A model generated the notes under the pieces. It was not told the DNA's origin and made no database searches. It saw nothing but the letters and a program-made list of their open reading frames with translations. From Perkinsela sp. pyNocScin1 (lineage: Eukaryota; Euglenozoa; Kinetoplastea; Prokinetoplastida; Perkinselidae), in contig CAXHTR010000006.1 of the NCBI GenBank assembly GCA_964019655.1, forward strand, positions 248,001 through 312,000: DNA of 64,000 nt, given 5' to 3'. Each line of letters begins with the position of its first letter. Within the stretch, counting starts at the first letter, position 1. This document shows positions 1-8,899 of the stretch, piece by piece. The position numbers were made by a program, and so were the translations under genes.

Positions 1-1362
1 GACGGCAGCGCGAAGATCTGGAGCTTTGACAAGGACGCCGAGCTCAGCGCGTCCATCCGGCACCACTCGACGATGTTCCTCCACGAGCGCTCGTCGTGCA
101 ACTGCGCGCGGTGGAGCCCCGACGGGAAAACGATAGCGGCGGGCTACAACAGCGGTGAGGTTGTTCTTTGGCGAAAGGTCGCAGACAAGGGGCCGGAGAG
201 CGCAGCAGATGGCGCAGTCGAGACGAATTTGAATAAGGCAAAGCCAGCAGGCCCAACAGCGCAGAACGCGTGGTCGTACGAGTTCAACCTCGAGAGCTGG
301 AGTGCCTCAAAGGTCTTTCGCGACTACGGAGAGACGGAGGTGTACACCGTGTGCTTCTCAAGCGATGGCAGGCTCCTCGCGAGCGGGTCACAGGAGGGCC
401 ACTTCGTGCTCCATGATCTCGAGAACGGCTACCACAAGCTCCGCGTTGACCACCGGCATGTCGGCCCAGTCCAGGGCATCACATGGGACCCGCTCGGAAC
501 GTACTTTGCGACCATCGGTGCCGACCGCAAGTGCTTCGTGTACGGCGTGGTGCGCCCGGAGGGAAAGCCGCTGAACGTCCACATCCACGACACTATCAGC
601 AGAGCAGAGCAGGGCTACTGGCTCTTCCGTGGCCAGGACGCGACGCAGTTCTACCGGCACGCTTCCTTCTCCCCCGACGGGCTCATACTCGCGATCCCTT
701 GCGGGTGGTTCAACTCGAGCGGGAAGGGCAGTGAAGCGAAAATAGTCAATGAAGTTGTCGAAGACGATGCTATGGCCGATGTCGTTGTTGACGATAGGAA
801 GCCGTCGAGTCAGTTTCACCACTGTGCATATTTATTTGTACGCCACGTCTTCCAGCGGCCCTACCGCGCGCTGTGCATCAGTGGCGACTCCCCAGTCATT
901 GGCGCTATCTTTAGCCCGCGGATATACCGCGCTGGCGCGGGCACGGCGTGGGGGCCACAGGCCTACACGATGGCGATAGCGGTTTTCTCTATTGAAATAG
1001 TCACAATTTTCACGACTGCAAGTGAAACGCCAGTCGTCCAGCTCTGTGACATGCATCTCGCGCCGATCACTGGCGTCGCCTGGTGTGCTGATGGCAAGCA
1101 CCTCGCCATCAGCTCGGACGACGGCGCGTGCACGCTTGCGAGCATCGGCGCTGGCCTTGAGCCCATCGACGAGCGCGAAGTGCCAGATGATGCCCCGGTG
1201 CTGCGAAAGATCTTTGCCGACAATCGAGCGAAGATCGCGCAGGCGCAGCTGACCGCAGAGATCGAGACGCCACAGCCACCGAAGGTCACAACGTGCATCC
1301 CAGTGCGCCGAAAAGAGGCCCCGAAGCCGCCAGCACAGCCAGTCATCGTGCAACCAGCGTGA
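1..1362 (+). CDS. CHAF1B: CAF-1 subunit B (p60/Cac2-type WD40 protein), 5' partial
   Basis: WD40 propeller subunit of chromatin assembly factor 1, which deposits H3-H4 on newly replicated DNA. The frame is open from base 1 (DGSAKIWSFD), so the N-terminus and at least one blade lie outside the window; 453 residues are visible, and the first Met at base 73 is internal. Diagnostic stretches are RWSPDGKTIAAGYNSGEVVLW, read across two short blocks, and ITWDPLGTYFATIGADRK, close to the equivalent blade of CHAF1B; near the end is AWCADGKHLAISSDDG. The family's usual insertion after the LWK blade is also present. The tail (about 60 residues) is proline- and lysine-rich. HIRA is the main alternative, but the WDPLG blade favours CAF-1B. 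The next gene follows after about 105 bases. Confidence 0.8.
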   Translation, partial: DGSAKIWSFDKDAELSASIRHHSTMFLHERSSCNCARWSPDGKTIAAGYNSGEVVLWRKVADKGPESAADGAVETNLNKAKPAGPTAQNAWSYEFNLESWSASKVFRDYGETEVYTVCFSSDGRLLASGSQEGHFVLHDLENGYHKLRVDHRHVGPVQGITWDPLGTYFATIGADRKCFVYGVVRPEGKPLNVHIHDTISRAEQGYWLFRGQDATQFYRHASFSPDGLILAIPCGWFNSSGKGSEAKIVNEVVEDDAMADVVVDDRKPSSQFHHCAYLFVRHVFQRPYRALCISGDSPVIGAIFSPRIYRAGAGTAWGPQAYTMAIAVFSIEIVTIFTTASETPVVQLCDMHLAPITGVAWCADGKHLAISSDDGACTLASIGAGLEPIDEREVPDDAPVLRKIFADNRAKIAQAQLTAEIETPQPPKVTTCIPVRRKEAPKPPAQPVIVQPA

Positions 1363-1449
1363 TCCGTTTCTTGTGTATTTTCTGTGTTCTTTCTTTTGAC
1401 AAGCGAATTTACCTTGTTTTCTTTCCATTGCTCTCGGCGCAGAAAGTAA

Positions 1450-1467
1450 ATGCACACTGAACACTGA
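1450..1467 (+). promoter_or_regulatory. upstream ORF of five codons before the MYST gene
   Basis: ATG CAC ACT GAA CAC TGA ends two bases before the main ATG at 1469. It lies downstream of the best trans-splice acceptor (AG at 1441-1442 after a pyrimidine tract), and no AG occurs between the two ATGs, so it should remain in the mature mRNA. Confidence 0.55.
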
Positions 1468-1468
1468 A

Positions 1469-3169
1469 ATGGACAAGGGGACGTCGAAGAACCGCCCGAT
1501 GGCCATCGCTGACCCAAAGGTCGTATACTATCGCGACCAGAAGGTTGTCGCGCAGCAGACAGGCTCGACTGAGTGGAAACCTGCGACGATCCGCGACGTT
1601 CAGCAGCGAGCGACGCGCGCAGCATCTGGTAGCCACGCGGACGCCACGCAGTTTATCTACTATGTGCACTTCCACGACCAGAACACCCGAATGGACGAGT
1701 GGCTCACTGGCGCCCGCATACGGCGCTCACTGAAGGACCACAACCCCCAGCCGATGGACGCGAGGCTCCTCATGTCGCCGCAGATGACAACGCGTCAGCG
1801 GCACGCGACCTTTACGGGCAGTGGCAAGGACACAGAGCGCGCCCCGCCAAAGGTCGTGGAGGAGCCACCGCGGCCGCTCAGCAAGGCGAAGCGGCCAAAG
1901 ATCCACCCTGTCGACAAGCTCGCGAAGACGATCTGCGAGGTTGAGGCAGACAAGCTCATCGCACCTCCAAAGAAGGAGAGCACGCGAAACAGCGCGCAGC
2001 CGGCGCCTGTGCCATTCGACCGCCGCCCGAAAAACATTTCGAAGGTCTATGTGGGCCGCTGGTGCCTCGAGCCGTGGTACTACTCGCCATTTCACTGTCT
2101 CCTGGACGTTGCGAAGGCAGAGCGTGCAGTTCAGCTTGAAAAGGCTATTCTGGGCGCTTTTCCGATCAGCGAGCAAAACAAAGCCCCATCACCGCGGGAA
2201 GCGATCATCCAGTGCGTCGCGGCGCTCAGCAAGCAGGACGAGATCAAGATTCCGACGAAAAGGCTAAGTGCCAACCCCAAGCTCCCAGAGCTGTTCGTCT
2301 GCGAGTATTGCCTACAGAGCTTTGCGACGCGCACAGAGCTCACGCTCTGCCACGCAGCGGTGTGTTCGTACTGGCATCCTCCCGGCCGCGAGATCTACGC
2401 GGATAGCGAAGGCGTGTGTATTTTCGAAGTGGACGCGTGCAAGCAGCGGCTCTACTGCGAGCGCCTGTGCCTCATTTCCCGCCTCTTCCTCGAGCACAAG
2501 TGCGTCGACTTCGATATCCGACCCTTCGCGTTCTACATCGTGACGTTTCGCGACGCGGCGGGCTACCACCTCCTTGGGTACTTCTCGAAGGAGAAGGCAC
2601 CGGTGGAGAACAACAACCTCAGCTGCATTATGGTCCTCCCGCCGTACCAGAGCAACGGCGTCGGCAAGTTTCTCATTGACCTGTGCTACGAGATAGCCAA
2701 GCGCGAGGGGCGCATCGGGACGCCAGAGCGCCCGCTGAGCGATCTCGGCGAGCGGAGCTACAAGAGTTACTGGCGGGATAAGATTTTGGATTGTGTTCTG
2801 CTCGCTGACGCAAACAGTCGAATGGAGGTGTCGTTCGACTACATCATGCAGCAAACCGGCATTGCGCTGAAAGACATTGTTGAGACGCTCATCCAGAACG
2901 GTATTGTGGAAAAAGGCTCGTGGGACTACGCGCGCGGGAAGCTCAGCCAGTCGTGCACGAGCCTCGCGATCCCCGACGAGATGCGAGAGGAGCACTTTCA
3001 ACGGAAGGCGGACAAGGAAGAGCGGCGCAAGGCCAACCAGAAGACGAAAGGACCGCTCACGCTCGCGGACCTCGAGAAGGCTTCCTTTCCGTTGTTCAAC
3101 CGCTTCCTGCTCGACTGGGACCCGTCGATGTACTTTTTAGACCGGCGGCCAGCGTCGAAGGCGTCGTGA
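1469..3169 (+). CDS. MYST-family histone acetyltransferase
   Basis: Lysine acetyltransferase of the Esa1/Tip60/MOF family, 566 residues, expected to act on histone H4 in the nucleus. A chromo-barrel-like domain lies near residues 20-90 (YYVHFHDQNTRMDEWL). The MYST zinc finger begins near residue 278 as C-x2-C-x13-H-x3-C. The catalytic cysteine is in LSCIMVLPPYQ (about residue 387), the acetyl-CoA loop is QSNGVGK (about 393), and the catalytic glutamate is in GTPERPLSDLG (about 419). The C-terminal winged-helix part is followed by a basic tail. Trypanosomes carry several MYST enzymes (HAT1-3); which one this matches was not resolved. The start is the first ATG after the short upstream ORF and is followed at once by MDKGTSKNRPM. 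Confidence 0.9.
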   Translation: MDKGTSKNRPMAIADPKVVYYRDQKVVAQQTGSTEWKPATIRDVQQRATRAASGSHADATQFIYYVHFHDQNTRMDEWLTGARIRRSLKDHNPQPMDARLLMSPQMTTRQRHATFTGSGKDTERAPPKVVEEPPRPLSKAKRPKIHPVDKLAKTICEVEADKLIAPPKKESTRNSAQPAPVPFDRRPKNISKVYVGRWCLEPWYYSPFHCLLDVAKAERAVQLEKAILGAFPISEQNKAPSPREAIIQCVAALSKQDEIKIPTKRLSANPKLPELFVCEYCLQSFATRTELTLCHAAVCSYWHPPGREIYADSEGVCIFEVDACKQRLYCERLCLISRLFLEHKCVDFDIRPFAFYIVTFRDAAGYHLLGYFSKEKAPVENNNLSCIMVLPPYQSNGVGKFLIDLCYEIAKREGRIGTPERPLSDLGERSYKSYWRDKILDCVLLADANSRMEVSFDYIMQQTGIALKDIVETLIQNGIVEKGSWDYARGKLSQSCTSLAIPDEMREEHFQRKADKEERRKANQKTKGPLTLADLEKASFPLFNRFLLDWDPSMYFLDRRPASKAS

Positions 3170-3272
3170 TGCATAGAGTTTGGGCGAAGTGATACCCACT
3201 ATCTGGCTTCGATGCATTGCGCATCTGGTGAAGACAATAAAAAATACTTTTCTTTTGAATTCCATTTTTCCA

Positions 3273-3290
3273 ATGACCGATGTCCTTTAA
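3273..3290 (+). promoter_or_regulatory. upstream ORF overlapping the Mdm12-like start
   Basis: ATG ACC GAT GTC CTT TAA runs in another frame across the main ATG at 3280. No AG separates the two ATGs, so trans-splicing between them cannot remove the upstream one. Confidence 0.5.
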
Positions 3291-4305
3291 CTTTCACTCC
3301 TCTGCACTGCGCGGCAAGCTCTCCGAGCATCTCCATGAGAAGCTGCAGAACGCCCTCGATGAGGCAGTGAAGAACTCGCAGCCACTCGCTGCATACGTCC
3401 AACGCCTGGAGGTTGAGAGCTTTTCCCTCGGGAGTGTCCCGCCATTTGTTGAGTTTCTCGAGATTGATGATGGTCGGCCAGACATATTTGGTGATAGCGA
3501 CGGCGTGGCGCATTCGGTTGAGCACATTGTCATGGAGGAGGACCCGAAGGGCACAGCGATGAATCTCGAGGATTACATTGGGCCCGACGGGTTGTTCCTC
3601 AAAGTGCGCTGCTCCTACGGCGGCGACATGCACTGCGCCGTTCGCTGCGTGCTCAGCTACTCGCACTGCATCGAGAACAAGCTCACCGTCGGCCTTTCGC
3701 TACCCATCGCCTGTGAGCTGCGAAATCTGAATGTGCACTTTCACCTCCTGTGTAATTTTAATGATGGAAAGCTCCAGGTCGCATTCGAAGCACTTCCAGG
3801 CGTCGCAAACTTTGCCCTAAGCCCGGCGGGCGATGGCACCACGGAAGTGTCCGTAGCTGCTCAGGATGAGATGCAAAGCACCGCGCCGAGCATCGACTTC
3901 GACCTGAGTGTGCGCTTCGGCGCGACAGAAACCCACATGGCCGCCAACCCGTGGGGCTTCAATCAGCACAGTATCGTCGGCTACGCTGAACGCTTCGCTA
4001 TTCAGTTCTTGCCGATGCGCAACGCGTACCGGCGTCTGCGCGCGGCGCTCTTCTACCCCGAGGCGGGCCGTCTCGAGCAGTTTAAACGTATGTTCCAGCG
4101 CGGCTTCGGCAACGTGCAGAAAATCCCCGCGGCCATGCAGCGCTCGCTGGCTGAGAGCATGCGCTCGTTCGCGCGCATTGGGACACAGCGTACCGGCACC
4201 TACGTCGACGAGGTGGTCATCGCCGCGTTTGTGCGCGACCGTCTAAAGCTGTGGGTCGAAAACAACATGGTCCAGCCGAACTGCATCGCAGCGGTGCTGA
4301 AGTGA
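3280..4305 (+). CDS. SMP-domain protein resembling Mdm12 (ERMES lipid-transfer subunit)
   Basis: 341 residues without a transmembrane segment. The N-terminus (MSFNFHSSALRGKLSEHL...) and the following Y-V-x-x-L-x-V-x-x-F-x-L-G-x-x-P-P pattern (residues about 39-58) match the opening of Mdm12-type SMP domains. A later block, LFLKVRCSYGGDMHCAV, matches the family's L-x-V-x-Y-x-G-D-x-H strand, and a cluster of beta strands follows. In fungi, Mdm12 bridges Mmm1 and Mdm34 in the ER-mitochondria tether and moves phospholipids. The C-terminal approximately 100 residues (basic, FKRMFQRGFGNVQKI) are not typical of Mdm12. It could instead be another SMP protein (PDZD8 or Mmm1 type); a soluble SMP protein beginning at the SMP strand favours Mdm12. 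Assignment is by pattern only. Confidence 0.55.
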   Translation: MSFNFHSSALRGKLSEHLHEKLQNALDEAVKNSQPLAAYVQRLEVESFSLGSVPPFVEFLEIDDGRPDIFGDSDGVAHSVEHIVMEEDPKGTAMNLEDYIGPDGLFLKVRCSYGGDMHCAVRCVLSYSHCIENKLTVGLSLPIACELRNLNVHFHLLCNFNDGKLQVAFEALPGVANFALSPAGDGTTEVSVAAQDEMQSTAPSIDFDLSVRFGATETHMAANPWGFNQHSIVGYAERFAIQFLPMRNAYRRLRAALFYPEAGRLEQFKRMFQRGFGNVQKIPAAMQRSLAESMRSFARIGTQRTGTYVDEVVIAAFVRDRLKLWVENNMVQPNCIAAVLK

Positions 4306-4419
4306 GGAGTCGGGTGTGGAGCTCATGCTCACGATGTGTACATGCGAAGTAAAATTTAGAGAATCTTTTTTTCACTTCCTCATTTTCATTCCTTATTTTA
4401 GTGTCTTGAATCCCATTCA

Positions 4420-4623
4420 ATGGCCAAGTCAAAGAATCACACCAACCACAACCAGAACCGCAAGGCGCACCGCAACGGCATCAAGAAGCCAAAGTTCCAG
4501 AGCAAGTTCTCCATGCGCGGCATCTGGGCGCCGCTCCGCCGCAACACGCACTTTAGTGTCAAGCACAACAAGGGCAAGATCGCGCAGCAGAACCTCCGCC
4601 TCAAGCAGGCCCAGACCGCGTAA
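4420..4623 (+). CDS. RPL29: 60S ribosomal protein eL29
   Basis: 67 residues, highly basic, with the family hallmark [20 protein letters not shown] followed by K-K-P and [20 protein letters not shown]. It is a small protein of the large cytosolic subunit. A textbook trans-splice acceptor precedes it: a pyrimidine-rich stretch from about 4366, AG at 4400-4401, and the ATG 19 bases later. It ends with TAA, showing that TAA is a normal stop here. Confidence 0.95.
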   Translation: MAKSKNHTNHNQNRKAHRNGIKKPKFQSKFSMRGIWAPLRRNTHFSVKHNKGKIAQQNLRLKQAQTA

Positions 4624-4753
4624 TGTCGCGTAGAGGTCGGTGCAATCACCGATAGCAAACATACATAATATTCAATTTGGAATTTTCTTCGTGGAATAGT
4701 GCGATCTATGAATTTTCACTTTCACTTCATTCTACCCGTACACACATGAACAG

Positions 4754-6793
4754 ATGGCAGCGAACGACGGTGTAGTGACAAACGTGCAGTGGGCAGATCT
4801 CGGTATATCGCCCGTGAGCTGTGACTTTCTGACGCATGAGCTCAAGTTCGCGCACGCCACAGCAGTCCAGGCGTCGACCATCCCGCTCCTCCTTGGCCGC
4901 AAGGATGCTGTGGTGCAGGCCATGACCGGCAGCGGCAAGACCCTCGCCTACCTCATCCCCATCGTCGAGCGGATGCTCACCGCGCAGCAAACCACAAAAA
5001 TTTCCGCGCACGCGATTCAGGCTGTCATTATCGTCCCAACACGGGAGCTCGGCAAGCAGGTGCACACCGTTCTCGCCCGCTACGTCAAGTATCTGAAGGG
5101 AAAAGCGCCGGCGGCGGACATCCGCACGATGCGCGTGCTCGGTGGCTACGACACGGCGAAGGACATCGAGCGCTACGGCACGCTCGGCTGCCACGTCCTC
5201 GTGGCCACGCCTGGGCGCTTCGTCGAGCTCCTCGCGTTCACGAAGTCGCAGATCGTCCTGCGCCTCTCGCAACTCGAGACGCTCATCCTCGACGAGGCCG
5301 ACCAGCTGCTCTCGATGGGCTTCGGCCCACAGCTCGACATCATCTTCGAGCGCCTCCCCAAGCAGCGCCAGACGGCGCTGTTCAGCGCGACGCAGACGAA
5401 GGACATCGCCGACCTCACGCGCTGCGGCTTTCGCCAGCCCGTGATGGTCGACGTCCAGCAGCAGTTTGGACTCAGCGGCGAGCTGGCGCGTGCGCAGAAC
5501 CACGAACTTCCCCAGATCCCTGCGCAGCTCGAGAATTTTTACTGCCTCCTCCGCTACCACGAGCGCCTCGATGCGCTCGTCGCGTACCTGCGCACAATTT
5601 TCGTGCAAAAGGCAAAAGTGCTCATCTACGTGCTCACGTGCGCGAGCGTCGACTGGCTCCGCTGCGCGCTCGAGTGCCTCGTCACTGAATTTGTCGCAAA
5701 GAAAGACATTTACGCGCTCCACGGCAAGCAGAAGACGAGCGCTCGGCCGCGGACGATCCAGCAGTTTGCGAGCTGCTCGAGCGGTGTGCTCATTCTCACA
5801 GACGTCGGCGCGCGCGGGCTCGACATCCCGCTCGTCGACGTCGTTGTGCAGTTCGACGCGCCCAAGAGCCCAATGTCGTTCATCCACCGCATCGGGCGCA
5901 CGGCGCGCATGGGCAAGCGCGGCGTCTCGATGGCCTTCTTCGACCCTGCCGAGGGCGTGGCTGTCAACTACTTCCAGCAGCAGAATGTCCAGCTCAGGGA
6001 GCACGAGCTCTCGAGGGGCGAAGTTACGGAAGAGCGCGACCCGCGGCGGCTCCTCGGCTCGGCGGTCCTCAAACGCAGCGAGTGGGCGAAGATTAAAAAG
6101 GCACGACGTCAGAGCAGGCAGAGCGCAATTGCGACTGAACCTGTGGACACGCCGTGTATCACAAAGGTCCGCGAGGCGTATCTGACGAACGAGGGCTTCC
6201 GCAAGTTCGCGGCGAAGGCGTTTGTGAGCTTTGTGAAGGGCTACAAGGAGCACACCCTCAAGTACATCTTCGAGGCGGACAACCTCGACGTCGTCGATGT
6301 GTGCAACGGCTTTGGGCTCTTCTTCCTGCCAAGCCTCAGCGAGCTCCGGCACATGGAGCGCCTCGCCATCGGACTGCCCGCGCGCTTTGAGGGCGTCGAC
6401 TTCCGTGCGATGCGCGCGGAGAAGCAGAAAAAGTCGGAGGCGGCCATAGAGGAGGCGCGCAGCGCGAAAAACGCGAAGATGGAGGTCATTAAGAAGGCGC
6501 GCATCAGCAAGCACCAGAAAAAAAAGCTTTTTACGCAGGTCCACATCGACGAGATCTACCGCGACGCCGCCGCGCTCAAGAAGCTCAAAAAGGGCAAGCT
6601 CAAGGAGTCCACGTTCCTCGACAGCACGGGCTTCGGCAACGAGGAGCTCGCGAGCGCCCCGCGCAGGGGTGTCCTCAAGGCGGTCCTGCGCGACGTGTAC
6701 TCCTCGGAAGAGGACGAGGGCGGCATGGGCATCGACACCACCCCGTCGACGCTCCGGCCGAAGAAGCGCAACAGATCGAAGAAAAGGCGATAG
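4754..6793 (+). CDS. SPB4: DEAD-box RNA helicase Spb4/DDX55
   Basis: 679-residue ATP-dependent RNA helicase for 60S subunit maturation in the nucleolus. Motif I AMTGSGKT is at about residue 56, motif Ia PTRELGKQV follows, Ib is VATPGRF, motif II DEAD is near 180, motif III is SATQTKDI (about 210), motif V is TDVGARGLDIP and motif VI is HRIGRTARMG (about 377). The Spb4/DDX55-specific C-terminal region is recognisable: KAFVSFVKGYKEHTLKYIF, then a basic tail with LKKLKKGKLKE. This region and the ATQT form of motif III separate it from Dbp10/DDX54. The tail ends in a lysine/arginine-rich nuclear-type signal. The AG at 4752-4753 directly abuts the ATG; an upstream ATG at 4746 lies 5' of that AG. 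Confidence 0.88.
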   Translation: MAANDGVVTNVQWADLGISPVSCDFLTHELKFAHATAVQASTIPLLLGRKDAVVQAMTGSGKTLAYLIPIVERMLTAQQTTKISAHAIQAVIIVPTRELGKQVHTVLARYVKYLKGKAPAADIRTMRVLGGYDTAKDIERYGTLGCHVLVATPGRFVELLAFTKSQIVLRLSQLETLILDEADQLLSMGFGPQLDIIFERLPKQRQTALFSATQTKDIADLTRCGFRQPVMVDVQQQFGLSGELARAQNHELPQIPAQLENFYCLLRYHERLDALVAYLRTIFVQKAKVLIYVLTCASVDWLRCALECLVTEFVAKKDIYALHGKQKTSARPRTIQQFASCSSGVLILTDVGARGLDIPLVDVVVQFDAPKSPMSFIHRIGRTARMGKRGVSMAFFDPAEGVAVNYFQQQNVQLREHELSRGEVTEERDPRRLLGSAVLKRSEWAKIKKARRQSRQSAIATEPVDTPCITKVREAYLTNEGFRKFAAKAFVSFVKGYKEHTLKYIFEADNLDVVDVCNGFGLFFLPSLSELRHMERLAIGLPARFEGVDFRAMRAEKQKKSEAAIEEARSAKNAKMEVIKKARISKHQKKKLFTQVHIDEIYRDAAALKKLKKGKLKESTFLDSTGFGNEELASAPRRGVLKAVLRDVYSSEEDEGGMGIDTTPSTLRPKKRNRSKKRR

Positions 6794-7040
6794 CGAATCC
6801 TGAGAGACCTCAGAGAGGTGGAAAACTATTGGCGCCCTTCGTGCTCGTAGAATTCGAAGGAAAATCAATTTTGCATATTTGAAAGCCAATGGAAATAAAT
6901 CTAAGCTGTGTGTACTGAGTATTGCTATGTGCAGATTACACCTGAAACTCGGCCAAAGAGATGATGGTAAGACTTTTAAGTATCAATCTTGGCTATGAGA
7001 GATGAAAATATGTGCTTTCATTTTCAGGCAGTAACATAGA

Positions 7041-7064
7041 ATGCTCTACCACCTTTCATGGTAA
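7041..7064 (+). promoter_or_regulatory. upstream ORF overlapping the Wee1-like start
   Basis: ATG CTC TAC CAC CTT TCA TGG TAA: seven codons, out of frame, overlapping the main ATG at 7058 by seven bases. It lies after the acceptor-like TTTTCAG at 7021-7027, with no AG between the two ATGs. Confidence 0.55.
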
Positions 7065-8329
7065 CGCCACCCAAGACGCCCGCCGACACGAGTCCCCGCA
7101 TGGGCTCACTCACGAAGCGTATCTTCGACCAGAGCCCCATCAAGCGCATCGTCCTGACGCCGCTGACCGAGCCGAGCGACTGCCATTCGACGGTCTTCCC
7201 CGAGAGTGCGCGCTCGCTGAGCTCCGGCGTGAGCTCCGTGTACTCCCTCAGCCCCTCGGACTCTGCGGACAGCTTCTACTGCAGCAACTCGACCGCGACG
7301 CACGGGCATGCGACGGCGACTGCCTCGGCGTCGGATGCCGAAACGATCTGCTTCACCAACTCCGCGAGCCTCCGCCCCGCAGACCCACAGGACTACTCGC
7401 CGCACACGCCGCCGCTCTCTGGGCGCAACCGCCTCGTGCTCGACGGGACGCAGGACCCCAGCGAGTCGCCCTTCGACGGCGAGATCGGGCGCAAGCTCTG
7501 CCGCGACTACGTGCGCATCGAAAAAATCGGCCAGGGCGACTTCGGCACGGTCTGGAAGGCCTACCACCTCCTCGAGCGCCGCTACTACGCCGTCAAGCAG
7601 TTCACCAAAAAGTTCCGCGGTGAGACGGACCGCCAGCGCCGCCTGCAGGAGGTCTACGCGCTCAGCGCGTGCGCTGGCATGTGCCGCTACATCGTCAAGT
7701 ACTACGACAGCTGGACGGAGGGCAACACGCTCTTCGTCAAGATGGAGTACTGCGACGGGGGCAGCGTGCGCAAGGCGCTGCCCGTCGGCTCGCACGTGTG
7801 GTCGGACGCCGAGCTCTGGGAGCTCATCTTCCAGATCGGCATCGCACTGTGCAGCCTCCACCTCCGCGACATCGTCCACCTCGACGTCAAAATGGACAAC
7901 GTGTACATCAAGCACGACGGCGAGCGCCGCGTCTACAAGCTCGGTGACTTCGGGCTCGTCCGCTTCGACCTCGACGAGGGCGCCGCGTGGTCGCCGAGCG
8001 GTGAGTACGGCCTCAGCGAGAACGCGATGCGCGGGCTCAACGACGACGAGGGCGACAAGCGCTACCTCTGCCCGACGTACCTCAGCACGAACCGCTTCTG
8101 GAAGGAGGCGGACGTCTACGCGTTCGGCCTCAACCTCTACGAGCTCGCCTCGGGGCGCGCCATCAGTGGGGTGCCCGAAGAAGCCCACAGCGCAGGGCTG
8201 GCTGGCATAGACCACCTTGAGCCGGCGCTGCGCGACCTGATCGCAGCGATGTGCCACAGGGACCCGCGGCAGCGCCCGACGGCGTTCCAGGCCGTGACGC
8301 TCGCCGAGCCGCACGTGGTGCAGCAGTAA
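7058..8329 (+). CDS. Wee1-like protein kinase
   Basis: 423 residues. A serine/threonine/proline-rich N-terminus of about 145 residues, typical of a regulated cell-cycle kinase, precedes a kinase domain. Visible motifs are the glycine loop IGQGDFGTVWKA (about 156), the lysine in YYAVKQF (about 179), the catalytic loop HLDVKMDNVYI (about 275), DFGLVRFDL (about 297) and GDKRYLCPTYLS in place of the usual APE segment. The L-D-V/I-K-x-x-N loop and G-D-x-R-Y motif are Wee1/Myt1 signatures; these kinases inhibit CDK by tyrosine phosphorylation and delay mitotic entry. No transmembrane segment is seen, which favours Wee1 over Myt1. The gene is very GC-rich with strong C/G third positions. Confidence 0.8.
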   Translation: MVTPPKTPADTSPRMGSLTKRIFDQSPIKRIVLTPLTEPSDCHSTVFPESARSLSSGVSSVYSLSPSDSADSFYCSNSTATHGHATATASASDAETICFTNSASLRPADPQDYSPHTPPLSGRNRLVLDGTQDPSESPFDGEIGRKLCRDYVRIEKIGQGDFGTVWKAYHLLERRYYAVKQFTKKFRGETDRQRRLQEVYALSACAGMCRYIVKYYDSWTEGNTLFVKMEYCDGGSVRKALPVGSHVWSDAELWELIFQIGIALCSLHLRDIVHLDVKMDNVYIKHDGERRVYKLGDFGLVRFDLDEGAAWSPSGEYGLSENAMRGLNDDEGDKRYLCPTYLSTNRFWKEADVYAFGLNLYELASGRAISGVPEEAHSAGLAGIDHLEPALRDLIAAMCHRDPRQRPTAFQAVTLAEPHVVQQ

Positions 8330-8893
8330 GGGGTGGACACGAAAGTGAATTACTGCCGCCTTTCTTGGGCAGTGGTTCGCCGTTGAAGCGAACTGTGAAA
8401 AGCGATGAGAAGTAACCTGTAGATAGAGCTAATGGGCATACGTGCGCCTTTCTATACGCATGTGAGCAGTGTCAAAAGTAAAGTTTGGGCCAATTGGAGC
8501 CACGGCAGGGTTTAATTTTTATTATTTTGTTTGTGCTGTGCTATTTTAGTTAGCAATATGGCAGTTCTGTGCGATCAAATTTTCGAGTCCGTTGTACGAG
8601 CATACAAGGCGATCTTGAGTTTTGCTTAGGCTTTGCACTAATACGCCTTTGCTTAGTTAGGCTTACCTGTAGCTTCAGCAGATTTTCAGTACCTAAGCGC
8701 TGCAGTCCAAATTCACAGCTGCAGCTGCATGATGTGGGACGCATCATAATCTCCAAATAAAGAAATGAAATCTGGACCACACCCCATACTTTTTACTATT
8801 CTCTTTCATTTTTTACTCATAGAGCCCACCATGCGGTTTCCCAACTTTCCATCATAATCACAGTACGCTTTTCATCTTTTAGTCATTCACTGA
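8330..8893 (+). other. intergenic spacer between the Wee1-like and SNAP50 genes
   Basis: About 560 bases, AT-richer than its neighbours. No conserved ORF, tRNA or repeat was recognised. A pyrimidine tract ending in TCTTTTAG near 8880 is the probable trans-splice acceptor for the next gene. Confidence 0.5.
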
Positions 8894-8899
8894 ATGTAA
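8894..8899 (+). promoter_or_regulatory. minimal start-stop upstream ORF (ATGTAA) fused to the SNAP50 start
   Basis: The string ATGTAATG holds a one-codon upstream ORF whose stop shares its last A with the main ATG at 8899. Start-stop elements of this kind can stall ribosomes or feed termination-reinitiation; whether this one does is unknown. Confidence 0.5.

Noticed and set aside
4727-6889. A 720-codon open frame on the minus strand, antisense to Spb4
   Set aside because: Arginine/leucine/glutamate-rich translation typical of the complement of a GC-rich gene; the plus frame has all helicase motifs.
7106-8314. A 402-codon minus frame opposite the Wee1-like kinase
   Set aside because: Shadow of a gene with G/C-ending codons; no domain, and against the cluster direction.
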